Assembly (NCBI GenBank): GCA_020847535.1
Contig: JADLBU010000083.1
Coordinates: 1 to 64,000 of the forward strand
Direction of reading: 5' to 3'
From: Phycisphaerales bacterium
GTDB lineage: Bacteria > Planctomycetota > Phycisphaerae > Phycisphaerales > UBA1924
Length of the DNA: 64,000 nt
A program made the position numbers and the translations under genes. Of the stretch, positions 25,774 to 34,571 are shown piece after piece. The number at the start of each line of letters is the position of its first letter. Position 1 is the stretch's first letter. The notes under the pieces are model-generated. The model made no database searches. It worked only from the letters and a program-made list of their open reading frames with translations, and was not told the DNA's origin.

Positions 25774-26734
25774 ACGCGAGGCGAGCCGTCCAATTACCGA
25801 CCTTTTGGCCACGCTGGGGGAGCAGATCCGCCTCCGGCTGCTGCGGCTCCTTGAACTCGAGGAGGTCTCGGTCGGGGAGCTTGCCAAGGTCGTCCAGCTT
25901 CCCCAATCCACCGTCAGTCGGCACCTGAAGATCCTCTCCGAGGGTGGGTGGCTCAATCGCAGGAACGATGGCGCGGCGACCCTGTACCGGATGGTGCTGG
26001 ATGACCTGCCCATCGGCCAGCGGGCGCTGTGGGTGACCGTCCGGGAGCAGCTGGTCGCCGGCGGTCAGGCGGCCGAGCTGAGTGAGGATGTCCGGCGCTT
26101 GCGGATGGTGCTCGCCGAGCGGATGACCGACAGCCAGGCATTCTTCGGACGGGTTGCCGGGGAGTGGGATGACTTGCGGGTGCAGCTTTTCGGGGAGCGG
26201 TTCACACCGCTGTCGCTGCTGTCGCTGTTGCCGGGAAACTGGGCGATCGCCGACATCGGGTGCGGGACGGGCAACGCCTCGGAGCTCTTGGCGCCGTGCG
26301 TCGAGCGGGTGATCTCGATCGATCAATCCGAGCCGATGCTCGAGGCAGCGCGGCGGCGATTGAGCGGGGTCCGCAACGTCGAGTTCGTGCTGGGGTCCGC
26401 CGAATCGCTGCCGCTTGCCGATCGCAGCGTAGATGCAGCGTTGTCGCTCTTGGTGCTTCATCACATCGCCGAGCCGGCGCGGGCGATCGAGGAGATGGCG
26501 CGGATTGTGAGGAAGGATCGCGGCGGGGGGTTGGTGCTTTTGGTGGACATGGCGAGGCACGACCGGGACCACTACCGGCACACCATGGGTCATCGCCACA
26601 CGGGCTTTGCGCCCGAAGAGATCCAGAAGCTGTTCGCATCGGCGGGATTGGCCGATGTGCGTGTACGAGAATTGCCCGGGGAACCCGATGCTCGCGGGCC
26701 CGGGCTGTTTGTTGCGACGGGGCGAGTGAAGTGA
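25769..26734 (+). CDS. ArsR-family regulator fused to a SAM methyltransferase
   Basis: 321 residues. Residues 1-80 form a winged helix of the ArsR/SmtB type (LGEQIRLRLLRLLEL, VGELAKVVQLPQSTVSRHLKIL) without a CxC metal site. Residues about 125-320 are a class I methyltransferase with ADIGCGTGNASELL (161-174) and ISIDQSEPMLEAARRRL. Its neighbour ahcY recycles S-adenosylhomocysteine, so a likely role is sensing SAM or SAH and regulating this locus. Known SahR-type regulators of SAH recycling are ArsR proteins, which supports this. A GTG at 25739 could extend the protein by ten residues. Confidence 0.85.
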   Translation: MKREASRPITDLLATLGEQIRLRLLRLLELEEVSVGELAKVVQLPQSTVSRHLKILSEGGWLNRRNDGAATLYRMVLDDLPIGQRALWVTVREQLVAGGQAAELSEDVRRLRMVLAERMTDSQAFFGRVAGEWDDLRVQLFGERFTPLSLLSLLPGNWAIADIGCGTGNASELLAPCVERVISIDQSEPMLEAARRRLSGVRNVEFVLGSAESLPLADRSVDAALSLLVLHHIAEPARAIEEMARIVRKDRGGGLVLLVDMARHDRDHYRHTMGHRHTGFAPEEIQKLFASAGLADVRVRELPGEPDARGPGLFVATGRVK

Positions 26735-26806
26735 ATACGTTCGCGGGGCCTGCACCCCCACGATGAGAAAGTCAAAGAGAAGAAAACCTTTCCTGGAGAT
26801 TTGCCA

Positions 26807-28330
26807 ATGACGACGATGACCGCCAAACCCAAGACCATTCCCACCGCGAGCGCGGGGCAGGATTTCAAGGTCCGTGATCTCTCGCAGGCCGAGCTTGGCC
26901 GCAAGGAGATCCGGCTCGCCGAGCACGAGATGCCCGGGCTGATGGCGCTGCGCGAGCGGTACAAGGGCCAGAAGCCGCTCGCCGGCGCCCGGATCGCCGG
27001 CTCGCTGCACATGACGGTCCAGACCGCGGTTCTGATCGAGACGCTGGTGGACCTGGGCGCGGAGGTGCGGTGGGCGAGCTGCAACATCTTCAGCACGCAG
27101 GACCACGCGGCGGCGGGGATCGCCGTCGGTCCCAAGGGCACGGTCGAGAGCCCCAAGGGCACTCCCGTGTTCGCGTGGAAGGGTGAGACGCTCGAGGAGT
27201 ACTGGTGGTGCACGGAGCAGATCTTCAAGTTCTCCAATGGGCAGGGCCCCAACCTGCTGCTGGATGACGGCGGGGATGCGACGCTCCTGGTGCATAAGGG
27301 CGCTGAGTTCGAGAAGGCCGGGAAGGTGCCGGAGTTCAACGCGAGCAGCGATCCCGAGGAGTGGGGCGTGATCTTGGGTGTGATCCGCAACTCGGTGGGG
27401 AGCAATCCGGGGTACTACACCAAGCTGATCAAGGACATCAAGGGCGTCAGCGAGGAGACGACCACGGGCGTTCACCGGCTGTACGAGATGCAGAAGAAGG
27501 GGACGCTGGCGTTCCCGGCGATCAACGTGAACGATTCGGCGACCAAGAGCAAGTTCGACAACCTGTACGGCTGCCGCCACTCGCTGGTGGATGGGCTGAA
27601 CCGGGCGACGGATGTGATGCTCTCGGCGAAGGTCGCGGTGGTGCTGGGGTACGGTGATGTGGGCAAGGGGTGCTGCCAGGCGCTGCGCGGGCAGGGGTGC
27701 CGGGTGATCGTCACCGAGATCGATCCGATCAACGCCCTGCAGGCGGCGATGGAGGGGTACCAGGTGACGGTGCTGGAGGATGCCCTGGAGACGGCGGACA
27801 TCTTCATCACGGCGACCGGCAACAAGAACGTGATCACGCTGGAGCAGATGAAGAAGATGAAGGACAAGGCGATCGTGGCGAACATCGGCCACTTCGATAA
27901 TGAGATCGACATCGCAGCGCTCGGCGCGGCGGAGAAGTCCAGCGCGGTCGAGCGGATCAACATCAAGGCCCAGTACGATGAGTTCGTCTTCAAGGGCACG
28001 GGGCGGTCGATCCTGGTGCTCGCCGAGGGCCGGCTGATGAACCTGGGCTGCGCGACGGGTCACCCCAGCTTCGTGATGTCGTCGTCGTTCACCAACCAGA
28101 CGATCGCCCAGCTTGACCTGTGGCTCTCGAGCCAGGGCAAGCCGACGCTGTCGGGGATCCGGTACGAGACGGGCAAGGTGTACACGCTGCCCAAGAAGCT
28201 CGATGAGGAGGTTGCGCGGCTGCACCTGTCGAAGCTTGGTGTGAAGCTGACGAAGCTCTCCAAGGACCAGGCGGACTACATCGGGGTCCCGGTGGAAGGG
28301 CCGTACAAGTCGGATCATTATCGGTATTGA
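26807..28330 (+). CDS. ahcY: Adenosylhomocysteinase
   Basis: 507 residues. AhcY splits S-adenosylhomocysteine into adenosine and homocysteine using bound NAD, keeping methylation reactions going. Motifs: [27 protein letters not shown], the NAD-binding [24 protein letters not shown] and the C-terminal [10 protein letters not shown]. It includes the extra insert usual in bacterial enzymes ([20 protein letters not shown]). The ATG at 26807 has GGAG eight bases upstream. No SAH riboswitch is evident in the 72-base gap after the regulator gene, so control may be through the upstream operator. Confidence 0.98.
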   Translation: MTTMTAKPKTIPTASAGQDFKVRDLSQAELGRKEIRLAEHEMPGLMALRERYKGQKPLAGARIAGSLHMTVQTAVLIETLVDLGAEVRWASCNIFSTQDHAAAGIAVGPKGTVESPKGTPVFAWKGETLEEYWWCTEQIFKFSNGQGPNLLLDDGGDATLLVHKGAEFEKAGKVPEFNASSDPEEWGVILGVIRNSVGSNPGYYTKLIKDIKGVSEETTTGVHRLYEMQKKGTLAFPAINVNDSATKSKFDNLYGCRHSLVDGLNRATDVMLSAKVAVVLGYGDVGKGCCQALRGQGCRVIVTEIDPINALQAAMEGYQVTVLEDALETADIFITATGNKNVITLEQMKKMKDKAIVANIGHFDNEIDIAALGAAEKSSAVERINIKAQYDEFVFKGTGRSILVLAEGRLMNLGCATGHPSFVMSSSFTNQTIAQLDLWLSSQGKPTLSGIRYETGKVYTLPKKLDEEVARLHLSKLGVKLTKLSKDQADYIGVPVEGPYKSDHYRY

Positions 28331-28376
28331 GAAGTGACGAAGGGACGGAGTGTACATGACTCTGTCACTTCGTTTT
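28331..28376. repeat. Dispersed repeat family F, copy 5
   Basis: GAAGTGACGAAGGGACGGAG and the inverted CTCTGTCACTTCG form an imperfect hairpin directly after the ahcY stop. It may act as a terminator; TTTTTCCC follows. Confidence 0.6.
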
Positions 28377-29190
28377 TCCCTTTGCCTCTGATGCACCGTG
28401 TGCCTTGGTGATCCCTGCGCGCAGAGCCGGCGCGGCGATCGCGCGGCGTTGTCGCTTGGGTCTTGCTTCTGAATGTGGCTTTCTGGAGCGGGCGCGTGAG
28501 GTGTCGCCGCCTCGCGGCGGGCTCTTCGGCGGTCTTCGCTCAGACGGGCGGGACTGATCCGGGCGGAGCGCTCCCGCGAGCGCTCTGCCGTTTGCGGGCG
28601 TGCCCCGCCCTCCGCGGGTTGCCAAGTCCTGCGGAGGTCAGCCGACCGTGGGGAGCTTCTCGCGATCCGCTCGGGTTTGGGCGGCTTCACGGACACCACC
28701 GGCGCGGAGGGTTCGGGTTCCCGGCCCGACCCAAAGACCGCCGAAGACGTGAAGCGCTTGGCCCTTGCGTAGCGCGATGGCTCTCCACATATAGGGTGGA
28801 GTGACAGTGTGCGCGCGCACAGGGGTGGTGGTTACACGGGGGATAACCGGGCGACGGCGGTCGTGATTTTGTTCATCGGTGTAGAGGGAGATGGGAATTT
28901 GAGGGGGTCAGGGGTGGAATCAGCGGTTTTGTGCTGAGCTGTTACCACGGCGCGCGCACAGGAGCGGTGATTGGGGAGGTGAACAGGGGGGGATGAGGGT
29001 GGGTAAAGAGGGGCGGTAGAGGAGGAAGCCCCCTCCGCCCCGCGGACTCGGCACCTCCCCCGGAGTACCGGGGGAGGCGGGGAGTAGCCCGGTGAAGAGA
29101 TGGGGGTAAGAATCCCGCTCGCAAGTGTGGGGGGATTGGCCGGTGACGGGGTTGGGGGGTCATCGGCATCCTTAGATGAGGCCGCGTGCG
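28377..29190. other. Long intergenic region, hairpin-rich, no gene recognised
   Basis: More than 800 bases without a convincing gene. The first 420 bases are GC-rich with many short hairpins, for example CGGAGCGCTC/GAGCGCTCTG near 28560 and CTCCAC/GTGGAG near 28795. A 19-base direct repeat with two mismatches, CGCGCGCACAGGGGTGGTG, occurs at 28812 and 28951. I looked for RNase P RNA, tmRNA and SRP RNA core motifs and did not find them. A basic 86-codon reading frame on the minus strand (28365-28625) looks like antisense noise. It is close to the GC-skew change and could hold an RNA gene or part of an origin. Confidence 0.5.
29026..29077. repeat. Hairpin repeat family D, copy 1
   Basis: Stem CCTCCCCCGG (29054-29063), loop AGTA, stem CCGGGGGAGG (29068-29077), preceded by GAAGCCCCCTCCGCC. 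The same order of parts occurs at 44.6 kb. Both copies lie 145-175 bases upstream of a plus-strand gene. Confidence 0.8.
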
Positions 29191-29247
29191 GGTAGATCGG
29201 GTAGAACTCAGGCGGGACGCCTGAGCCACGAGATTGGGTAGGGCTAT
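29191..29247 (+). repeat. Palindromic repeat family A, copy 3
   Basis: Palindrome CTCAGGC/GCCTGAG at 29207-29225 followed by CCACGAGATTGGGTAGGGCT. It ends four bases before the ABC ATPase start. The stem has changed on both arms together (CTCAGG with CCTGAG instead of CACAGG with CCTGTG), which implies selection or a mechanism for pairing. Confidence 0.85.
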
Positions 29248-29251
29248 CTGA

Positions 29252-30226
29252 ATGATTGAGATTCGAAATCTGGTGAAGCGGTTTGGGCCATTTACCGCTG
29301 TTGCGGGGGTGTCGTTCAAGGTCGGGCGCGGGGAGGTGCTGGGGTTCCTGGGGCCCAACGGCGCCGGCAAGTCGACGACGATGAAGATGATCACGGGGTT
29401 CCTGACGCCGACGGAGGGGACGGCGATCGTGTGCGGGCACGATGTGACCAAGGAGCCCTTGGCGGTCAAGGAGAAGATCGGGTACCTGCCCGAGGGTGCG
29501 CCGGCGTACCCGGACATGACGCCCGAGGGGTTCCTGAACTTCATATGCGATGTGCGCGGGATCACGGGACCGAACCGGCGTGCGCGGATCGATGAGATCG
29601 CTGCGAAGGTGCATATCGAGGGTGTGATGCGTCAGAGCATCGAGACGCTGTCGAAGGGGTTTAAGAGGCGGGTGGGGCTGGCGCAGGCGATCCTGCATGA
29701 TCCGGATGTCTTGATCATGGATGAGCCGACGGATGGGCTTGATCCGAACCAGAAGCATGAGGTTCGGGCGCTGATCCAGGGGATGTCGTCGAAGAAGGGG
29801 ATCATTCTGTCGACGCACATCCTGGAAGAGGTGGATGCGGTGTGTACGCGGGCGATCATCATCAATCGCGGGAGCATCATCGCGGATGGGACGCCGGAGC
29901 AGCTTCGGGCGCGTTCGCGGTACTACAACGCGGTGGGAGTCACCGTGCGGGCTGGTGCCGAGCAGAAGGCCGGGATTCGGGATGAGCTTGGGCGGCTCGC
30001 GGGTGTGGATGAGGTCGAGGATGCGGGTTCGAATTCGGGTGGGCGCGATGGGGTGGTGAGCCTGATGGTGATTCCCAAGCGCGGGAAGAGCATCGTGGAG
30101 GAGGTGGGGAGGCACGCGCGGGCGAAGGGGTGGTCGGTGGATGAGTTGAGGGTGGATTCGGGGAGGCTGGATGAGGTCTTCCGCACGATCACCTCTGGCG
30201 GCGGTGGCGGGGGAGGTGGGCGATGA
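29252..30226 (+). CDS. ABC transporter ATPase, GldA-like
   Basis: 324 residues. Walker A GPNGAGKST (34-42), LSKGFKRRVGLAQAILHDP as the signature region, Walker B LIMDEPTDGLD and a switch histidine (STHILEE) are intact. The sequence resembles GldA and NosF-type ATPases of ABC-2 exporters. An additional C-terminal segment (about 220-310) and a Gly tail follow. The stop overlaps the permease start (ATGA). With the next three genes it forms the GldA/F/G-DUF4340 cluster, known in gliding Bacteroidetes for GldA/F/G and present in many non-gliding bacteria; its substrate is unknown. Confidence 0.9.
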   Translation: MIEIRNLVKRFGPFTAVAGVSFKVGRGEVLGFLGPNGAGKSTTMKMITGFLTPTEGTAIVCGHDVTKEPLAVKEKIGYLPEGAPAYPDMTPEGFLNFICDVRGITGPNRRARIDEIAAKVHIEGVMRQSIETLSKGFKRRVGLAQAILHDPDVLIMDEPTDGLDPNQKHEVRALIQGMSSKKGIILSTHILEEVDAVCTRAIIINRGSIIADGTPEQLRARSRYYNAVGVTVRAGAEQKAGIRDELGRLAGVDEVEDAGSNSGGRDGVVSLMVIPKRGKSIVEEVGRHARAKGWSVDELRVDSGRLDEVFRTITSGGGGGGGGR

Positions 30227-30954
30227 GCAAGACCTGGGCTGTGTTCAAGCGTGAGCTGGGTGGGTATTTCGTGACCCCGGTCGCGTATGTGTTCATCGTG
30301 ATTTTTCTGTTCGTGACGGGGGTGTTTACGTTCCAACTCGGGAGCTTTTTCGAGCGGGGGCAGGCGGACCTCCGACCGTTCTTTGATTTCCATCCGTGGC
30401 TGTACCTGTTCCTGATCCCGGCGATCTCGATGAGGTTGTGGGCGGAGGAGCGCAAGCAGGGGACTATCGAGCTCTTGATGACGCTGCCGGTGCCGATGGC
30501 ATCGGCGGTCGCGGGGAAGTTCCTGGCGGCGTGGGCGTTCGCGGGTGTGGCGCTGGCGCTGACGTTCCCGATCTGGATCACGGTGAACGTGCTGGGGAGC
30601 CCGGACAACGGGGTGATCGTGGCGAGCTACATCGGGAGCCTGCTCATGGCGGGCGGGTTCCTGGCGGTGGGGAGCTTTGTGTCGGCGACCACGAAGAACC
30701 AGGTGATCGCGTTCGTGGTGAGCGTGGTGATCTGCTTCGGGTTCCTGATTGCCGGGTTCAGCCCGGTGATGGGGTTCTTCAGCGGGTGGGCGCCGCAGGC
30801 GGTGCTGGATGCGATCTCGGGGTTCAGCTTCCTGACGCACTTTGATGCGATCTCGCGGGGTGTGATTGATGTGCGGGATCTGATTTTCTTCGGGTCGCTG
30901 ATTGTGGTCTTCTTGTTTGCGAATGCGGTGGTGATTGAGCAGAAAAAGGCTTGA
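30223..30954 (+). CDS. ABC-2 type permease, GldF-like
   Basis: 243 residues with about six membrane segments, for example VAYVFIVIFLFVTGVFTF, FLAAWAFAGVALALTF and VIAFVVSVVICFGFLIAGF. The start MSKTWAVFKRELGGYFVTPVAYV matches the GldF pattern. It is translationally coupled to the ATPase and should form the channel of the same exporter. Confidence 0.88.
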   Translation: MSKTWAVFKRELGGYFVTPVAYVFIVIFLFVTGVFTFQLGSFFERGQADLRPFFDFHPWLYLFLIPAISMRLWAEERKQGTIELLMTLPVPMASAVAGKFLAAWAFAGVALALTFPIWITVNVLGSPDNGVIVASYIGSLLMAGGFLAVGSFVSATTKNQVIAFVVSVVICFGFLIAGFSPVMGFFSGWAPQAVLDAISGFSFLTHFDAISRGVIDVRDLIFFGSLIVVFLFANAVVIEQKKA

Positions 30955-30957
30955 GAG

Positions 30958-31000
30958 AAGGCACTGGGCATCGGGCACTGGGCATCGGGCACTGGGGTTG
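30958..31000. repeat. Dispersed repeat family E, copy 3
   Basis: GGCACTGGGCATCGGGCACT followed by GGGCATCGGGCACTGGGG, an almost perfect 8-base periodicity, in the gap between the GldF- and GldG-like genes. Confidence 0.75.
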
Positions 31001-31060
31001 AGAAGGCGGTAGGGCAGGTAGATGCGCGGGGTCTGGAAGGCTCCGCCTCAAGAGCAAGAC

Positions 31061-33019
31061 ATGAACAAGGCTTTGACATCACTGGTGGCGCTGGTGGCGA
31101 TCGCGGTGGCGTTTATTGCGATCAACATCATTTCGACGCAGACGATGCGCGGGGCGCGGATCGACCTGACGAGCAACCGGCTGTTCACGCTCTCGGAGGG
31201 GACGCGTCGGATCGCAGGGAAGCTGGATGAGCAGGTCAAGCTGACGCTCTATTTCTCGGAGAAGCAGGCGAACGATGCTCCGCAGTACAAGACGTACGGG
31301 CTGCGGGTGAAGGAGCTGCTGCGGGAGTACGCGGCGATGTCGGGGGGGAAGATCAAGCTTGAGGAGGTGGATCCCGAGCCGTTCAGCGAGGCCGAGGACA
31401 CGGCCGCGCAGGCGGGGCTGATCGGTCTGCCGACCGGACGCGGGAACGACCGGCTGTACTTCGGGCTGGTGGGATCGGGCACGACGGACAAGCAGCAGGT
31501 GATCGCGTTCTTTGATCCGGCGAAGGAGGAGTTCCTCGAGTACGACCTTTCGCGGCTGGTGTACCTGCTCTCGAACCCGAAGAAGAAGACGGTGGGGTTG
31601 ATGAGCTGGCTGCCGCTGGAGGGTGGGCAGCCCAACCCGATGCAGAGGCAGCCTGCGCCGCCGTGGCAGATCTATGCGCAGATGAAGGAGCTGTTCGAGG
31701 TCAAGACGGTGGGGACGGATGCGACGGCGATCCCGGCGGATGTGGGGGTGCTGATGGTGGTGCATCCCAAGCAGATGTCGGAGCAGACGCAGTACGCGAT
31801 CGATCAGTTCGTGCTCAAGGGCGGGAAGGTGTTGCTGTTCGTGGATCCGTTGTGCGATGTCGATGTGCCGCCGGGTGTGAACCCGATGCAGGCGATGGGG
31901 ATTCCGAAGAATTCGGATGCGCCGAGGCTGCTGGGGGCGTGGGGGCTGGAGCTGGCGCCGGAGATGGTGGTCGCGGACCGGCGGACGGCGATCCGGGTGA
32001 ACGCGGGCTCGCAGCAGCAGCCCAAGGCGGTGGATTACCTGATCTGGATGAACGTGGGGAGCAAGACCGGGAACCTGAACGCATCGGACCAGGTGACGGC
32101 GACCTTGCAGACGATGATCCTGCCGACGGCGGGTGCGTTGAATCAGAAGTCAACTGCTGGTTTGACGGTGACGCCGCTGATTGAATCGACGACCGAGTCG
32201 ATGCTGGTGCCGGTGGCGAACGTGAGCTTCATGCCGGATCCGGAGAAGCTGGTGCGGGAGTTTGTCGCGGGGGGTGTGAAGAAGATCCTGGCGACCCGGG
32301 TGACGGGGAAGGCCAAGTCGGCGTTCCCCGAGGGCAAGCCGCAGCCGGCGCCGGCGGATCCGAACAACCCCGAAGCGCCCAAGCCCGAGCCGGTTGCGGA
32401 TCCGATGGCGGGGCATGTTGCCGAGTCCGCGGAGGACATCGCGGTGATCGTGGTGACCGACTGCGACATGCTGAACGACCGGTTCTGGATCACGGAGGAC
32501 CGGCTGTTCGGGCAGATCTCGATGGGGTATCGGAAGATGTCGGACAACGGGGACTTCGTGATCGGGGCCCTGGATCTTTTGAGCGGATCGAACGACCTGA
32601 TCGGGCTGCGGGCGCGTGGGACGGCAGCGCGGCCGTTCGAGCTGGTGGAGAAGATTCGGCACGAGGCGGAGGAGAAGTTCCTGCAGGTGTCCAAGGACCT
32701 GGAGGACAAGCTGCGCCAGACGGAGACGAAGATCTCGGAGCTTCAGAAGCAGCGCGGTGTGGAGGATGCCAATTCGTTCATTCTTTCGCCGGAGCAGCAG
32801 GCCGAGCTCGAGAAGTTCAACAAGGAGCGGACGCAGATCCGCAAGGATCTGCGGGATGTTCAGCACCAGCTCTCGAAGGACATCGAGGGCCTGGGGACGC
32901 GGCTGAAGATCATTAATATCGGGGTGATGCCGGCGGCGGTGGCGCTGTTTGCGGTGGGGCTGGGGGTGTATCGGCGGAATCGGAGGACGGTGGAGCGGAG
33001 GAGGGGCAGTGGGGGGTAG
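31061..33019 (+). CDS. GldG-like ABC-associated membrane protein
   Basis: 652 residues. An N-terminal anchor (ALTSLVALVAIAVAFIAINI) and a C-terminal one (VMPAAVALFAVGLGVYRRNRR) bracket a periplasmic part. The first half (LTSNRLFTLSEGTRRI, VKLTLYFSE, YAAMSGGKIKLEEVDPEPFSE, FVLKGGKVLLFVDPL) matches the GldG/auxiliary domain. A Lys/Gln-rich coiled coil of about 60 residues precedes the last membrane segment. It probably works with the GldA- and GldF-like proteins. Confidence 0.88.
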   Translation: MNKALTSLVALVAIAVAFIAINIISTQTMRGARIDLTSNRLFTLSEGTRRIAGKLDEQVKLTLYFSEKQANDAPQYKTYGLRVKELLREYAAMSGGKIKLEEVDPEPFSEAEDTAAQAGLIGLPTGRGNDRLYFGLVGSGTTDKQQVIAFFDPAKEEFLEYDLSRLVYLLSNPKKKTVGLMSWLPLEGGQPNPMQRQPAPPWQIYAQMKELFEVKTVGTDATAIPADVGVLMVVHPKQMSEQTQYAIDQFVLKGGKVLLFVDPLCDVDVPPGVNPMQAMGIPKNSDAPRLLGAWGLELAPEMVVADRRTAIRVNAGSQQQPKAVDYLIWMNVGSKTGNLNASDQVTATLQTMILPTAGALNQKSTAGLTVTPLIESTTESMLVPVANVSFMPDPEKLVREFVAGGVKKILATRVTGKAKSAFPEGKPQPAPADPNNPEAPKPEPVADPMAGHVAESAEDIAVIVVTDCDMLNDRFWITEDRLFGQISMGYRKMSDNGDFVIGALDLLSGSNDLIGLRARGTAARPFELVEKIRHEAEEKFLQVSKDLEDKLRQTETKISELQKQRGVEDANSFILSPEQQAELEKFNKERTQIRKDLRDVQHQLSKDIEGLGTRLKIINIGVMPAAVALFAVGLGVYRRNRRTVERRRGSGG

Positions 33020-33064
33020 GCAGTGGGCAGTGGGGGAAAGGCATCAGGCATCGGGCATCGGGTT
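33004..33064. repeat. Dispersed repeat family E, copy 4
   Basis: GGCAGTGGGCAGTGGGGG then GGCATCAGGCATCGGGCATC-type units across the end of the GldG-like gene and the gap after it. Confidence 0.7.
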
Positions 33065-33084
33065 AGGAACGGAGTAATGGGCTG

Positions 33085-34461
33085 ATGAACGCGAAGACGG
33101 TGGTGATCGTGGCGGTGGTGGCGGTGGCCTTTACGGCGATCGCAGCGGTGCTGGTGTCGCGGTCGCGCGAGTCGACGGCTGCGCAGGAGTACGGGCAGAA
33201 GATGTTCCCGGAATTGGGGACGCGGGCGAACGAGGTCAACGGCATTGTCGTGAACCACGGCGGCGTGGTGATGACGGTCGAGAAGAAGGGGACCGCGTGG
33301 GTGCTCGCCGAGAAGGGCGGGTACCCCGTCAAGCTCGGGAAGGTGAAGGAAGTGGTGATGGGGTTGGCTGCGCTCAAGCAGCTTGAGCCCAAGACCAGCA
33401 AGCCCGAGCGGTACGCGGAGATCGGGGTTGAGGATCCGCCGGCGCAGCCCGTGGCTGCACCGGCGATCGATCCGGCGGACCCGAACCAGATGCCGCCGGA
33501 GAAGAGCCAGGCAGCGCTGGTGACGCTGAACGATGCGGGTGGGAAGGGGATCGTGTCGGCGATCGTGGGGAAGCAGCGGTTGACGAACCAGCCGGCGATC
33601 TTTGTGAGGAAGGCGGGGGAGGCGCAGTCGTGGCTGGCGGAGGGTCAGATCGATCTGCCGCGCGAGATGAACCAGTGGCTGGATACGCAGATCATCAACC
33701 TCGGGCGTGATCGCGTGAAGTCGGCGAGCGTGAAGAGCGGGGCGAGTGGGGGGGGGGCGGAAGGTTCAGCGCTGGTGGTGAGCAAGCAGAAGAAGGAAGA
33801 TGCGAGCTTTACGGTAGAGGGTGTGCCGGAGGGTCGGACGCTCAAGACGCCGACGGGGGGAGATTCGCTGGCGCAGGGGCTGGGGTACTTGAACTTTGAT
33901 GATGTGGCGCAGGGATCGACGGTGGCTGCGCCTGAGGGTGCAGTGCCGACGGTGTTCGAAGCGCGGACGTTTGATGGGATGGTGGTGACGGGGAAGGTGT
34001 TTGAGAAGGATGGGAAGTACTGGGGGAGTTTCGCGGCGAGCGTGGATGAGGGGATGCTGCCGAAGGCGCCTCCGATTCCCGAAGTCCCGCCGGCGGATCC
34101 GGCCAAGCCGGTGGATCCCGCCCAGCCGGATCCGGCGAAGGCCGCCGCGGATGAGGCCAAGCGGCTCGCGGATGAGGCCATTGCGCAGGCGGAGGCGGTG
34201 AAGAAGGAAGTGAAGGATTTCAATGATCGGCACGGCGGGTGGGTGTACGCGATCCCGGAGTACAAGGCCAAGGTGCTGATGATGAGGATGGAGGAGGTGC
34301 TGGCGGAGAAGGCGGCGGAGGAGGGGCCGAAGGAGCCGCCGTTGGGGGAGGGAGCGCCGCAGCTGGATGTTCCGCCGGTGCCGATTCCGGAGAGGTTGCC
34401 GGAGGAGCCTAAGCCCGAGACGGGGCCTGAGTCCGAGCCGGCGCCTGTTGAGCCGAAGTAG
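33085..34461 (+). CDS. DUF4340 domain membrane protein
   Basis: 458 residues. One N-terminal anchor (VVIVAVVAVAFTAIAAVLV), then the DUF4340 domain: VNGIVVNHGGVVMTVEKKGTAW followed by YPVKLGKVKEVVMGLAALKQLEPK. The rest is external, with Pro/Ala/Glu-rich linkers and a Pro/Glu tail. DUF4340 proteins usually follow GldG-like genes, as here. The function is unknown; the gene belongs with the ABC cluster. Confidence 0.85.
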   Translation: MNAKTVVIVAVVAVAFTAIAAVLVSRSRESTAAQEYGQKMFPELGTRANEVNGIVVNHGGVVMTVEKKGTAWVLAEKGGYPVKLGKVKEVVMGLAALKQLEPKTSKPERYAEIGVEDPPAQPVAAPAIDPADPNQMPPEKSQAALVTLNDAGGKGIVSAIVGKQRLTNQPAIFVRKAGEAQSWLAEGQIDLPREMNQWLDTQIINLGRDRVKSASVKSGASGGGAEGSALVVSKQKKEDASFTVEGVPEGRTLKTPTGGDSLAQGLGYLNFDDVAQGSTVAAPEGAVPTVFEARTFDGMVVTGKVFEKDGKYWGSFAASVDEGMLPKAPPIPEVPPADPAKPVDPAQPDPAKAAADEAKRLADEAIAQAEAVKKEVKDFNDRHGGWVYAIPEYKAKVLMMRMEEVLAEKAAEEGPKEPPLGEGAPQLDVPPVPIPERLPEEPKPETGPESEPAPVEPK

Positions 34462-34532
34462 TCGCCGATTGTTCGCTGGAGATCAATGAGGATCAGCGCG
34501 CGGGTGTGGACACGCGACCGCCGGCTGAAGCC

Positions 34533-34571
34533 GGCGGCTCCGATTGGCGGCTCCGATTGGCGGCTCCGATT
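34533..34571. repeat. Three tandem copies of GGCGGCTCCGATT
   Basis: Three perfect 13-bp copies. The first overlaps a hairpin CCGCCGGC-TGAA-GCCGGCGG (34519-34538). It lies in the 319-base gap between the DUF4340 gene and the S1 protein gene, which otherwise holds no recognised gene. Confidence 0.9.

Noticed and set aside
26735-26806. SAH riboswitch before ahcY
   Set aside because: The 72-base gap does not show a recognisable SAH-binding fold or the conserved core.
28365-28625. 86-codon basic protein on the minus strand
   Set aside because: Composition (Arg, Pro, Ala, Lys) is that expected from GC-rich non-coding DNA, and there is no ribosome site or similarity.
24839-28699. Very long minus-strand open frame (1286 codons)
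   Set aside because: It runs antisense to the TPR, ArsR-methyltransferase and ahcY genes, is Arg/Pro/His-rich and has no recognisable domain. High GC content keeps antisense frames open.
28377-28850. RNase P RNA, tmRNA or SRP RNA in the long gap
   Set aside because: Core motifs (GAGGAAAGTCC, GGATTCGACG, GGAAGCAGCC) were not found on either strand. An unknown RNA remains possible.
24400-29251. DnaA boxes marking an origin
   Set aside because: No good match to TTATCCACA was seen; GGGGATAAC near 28840 is only a partial match. The origin idea rests on skew alone.
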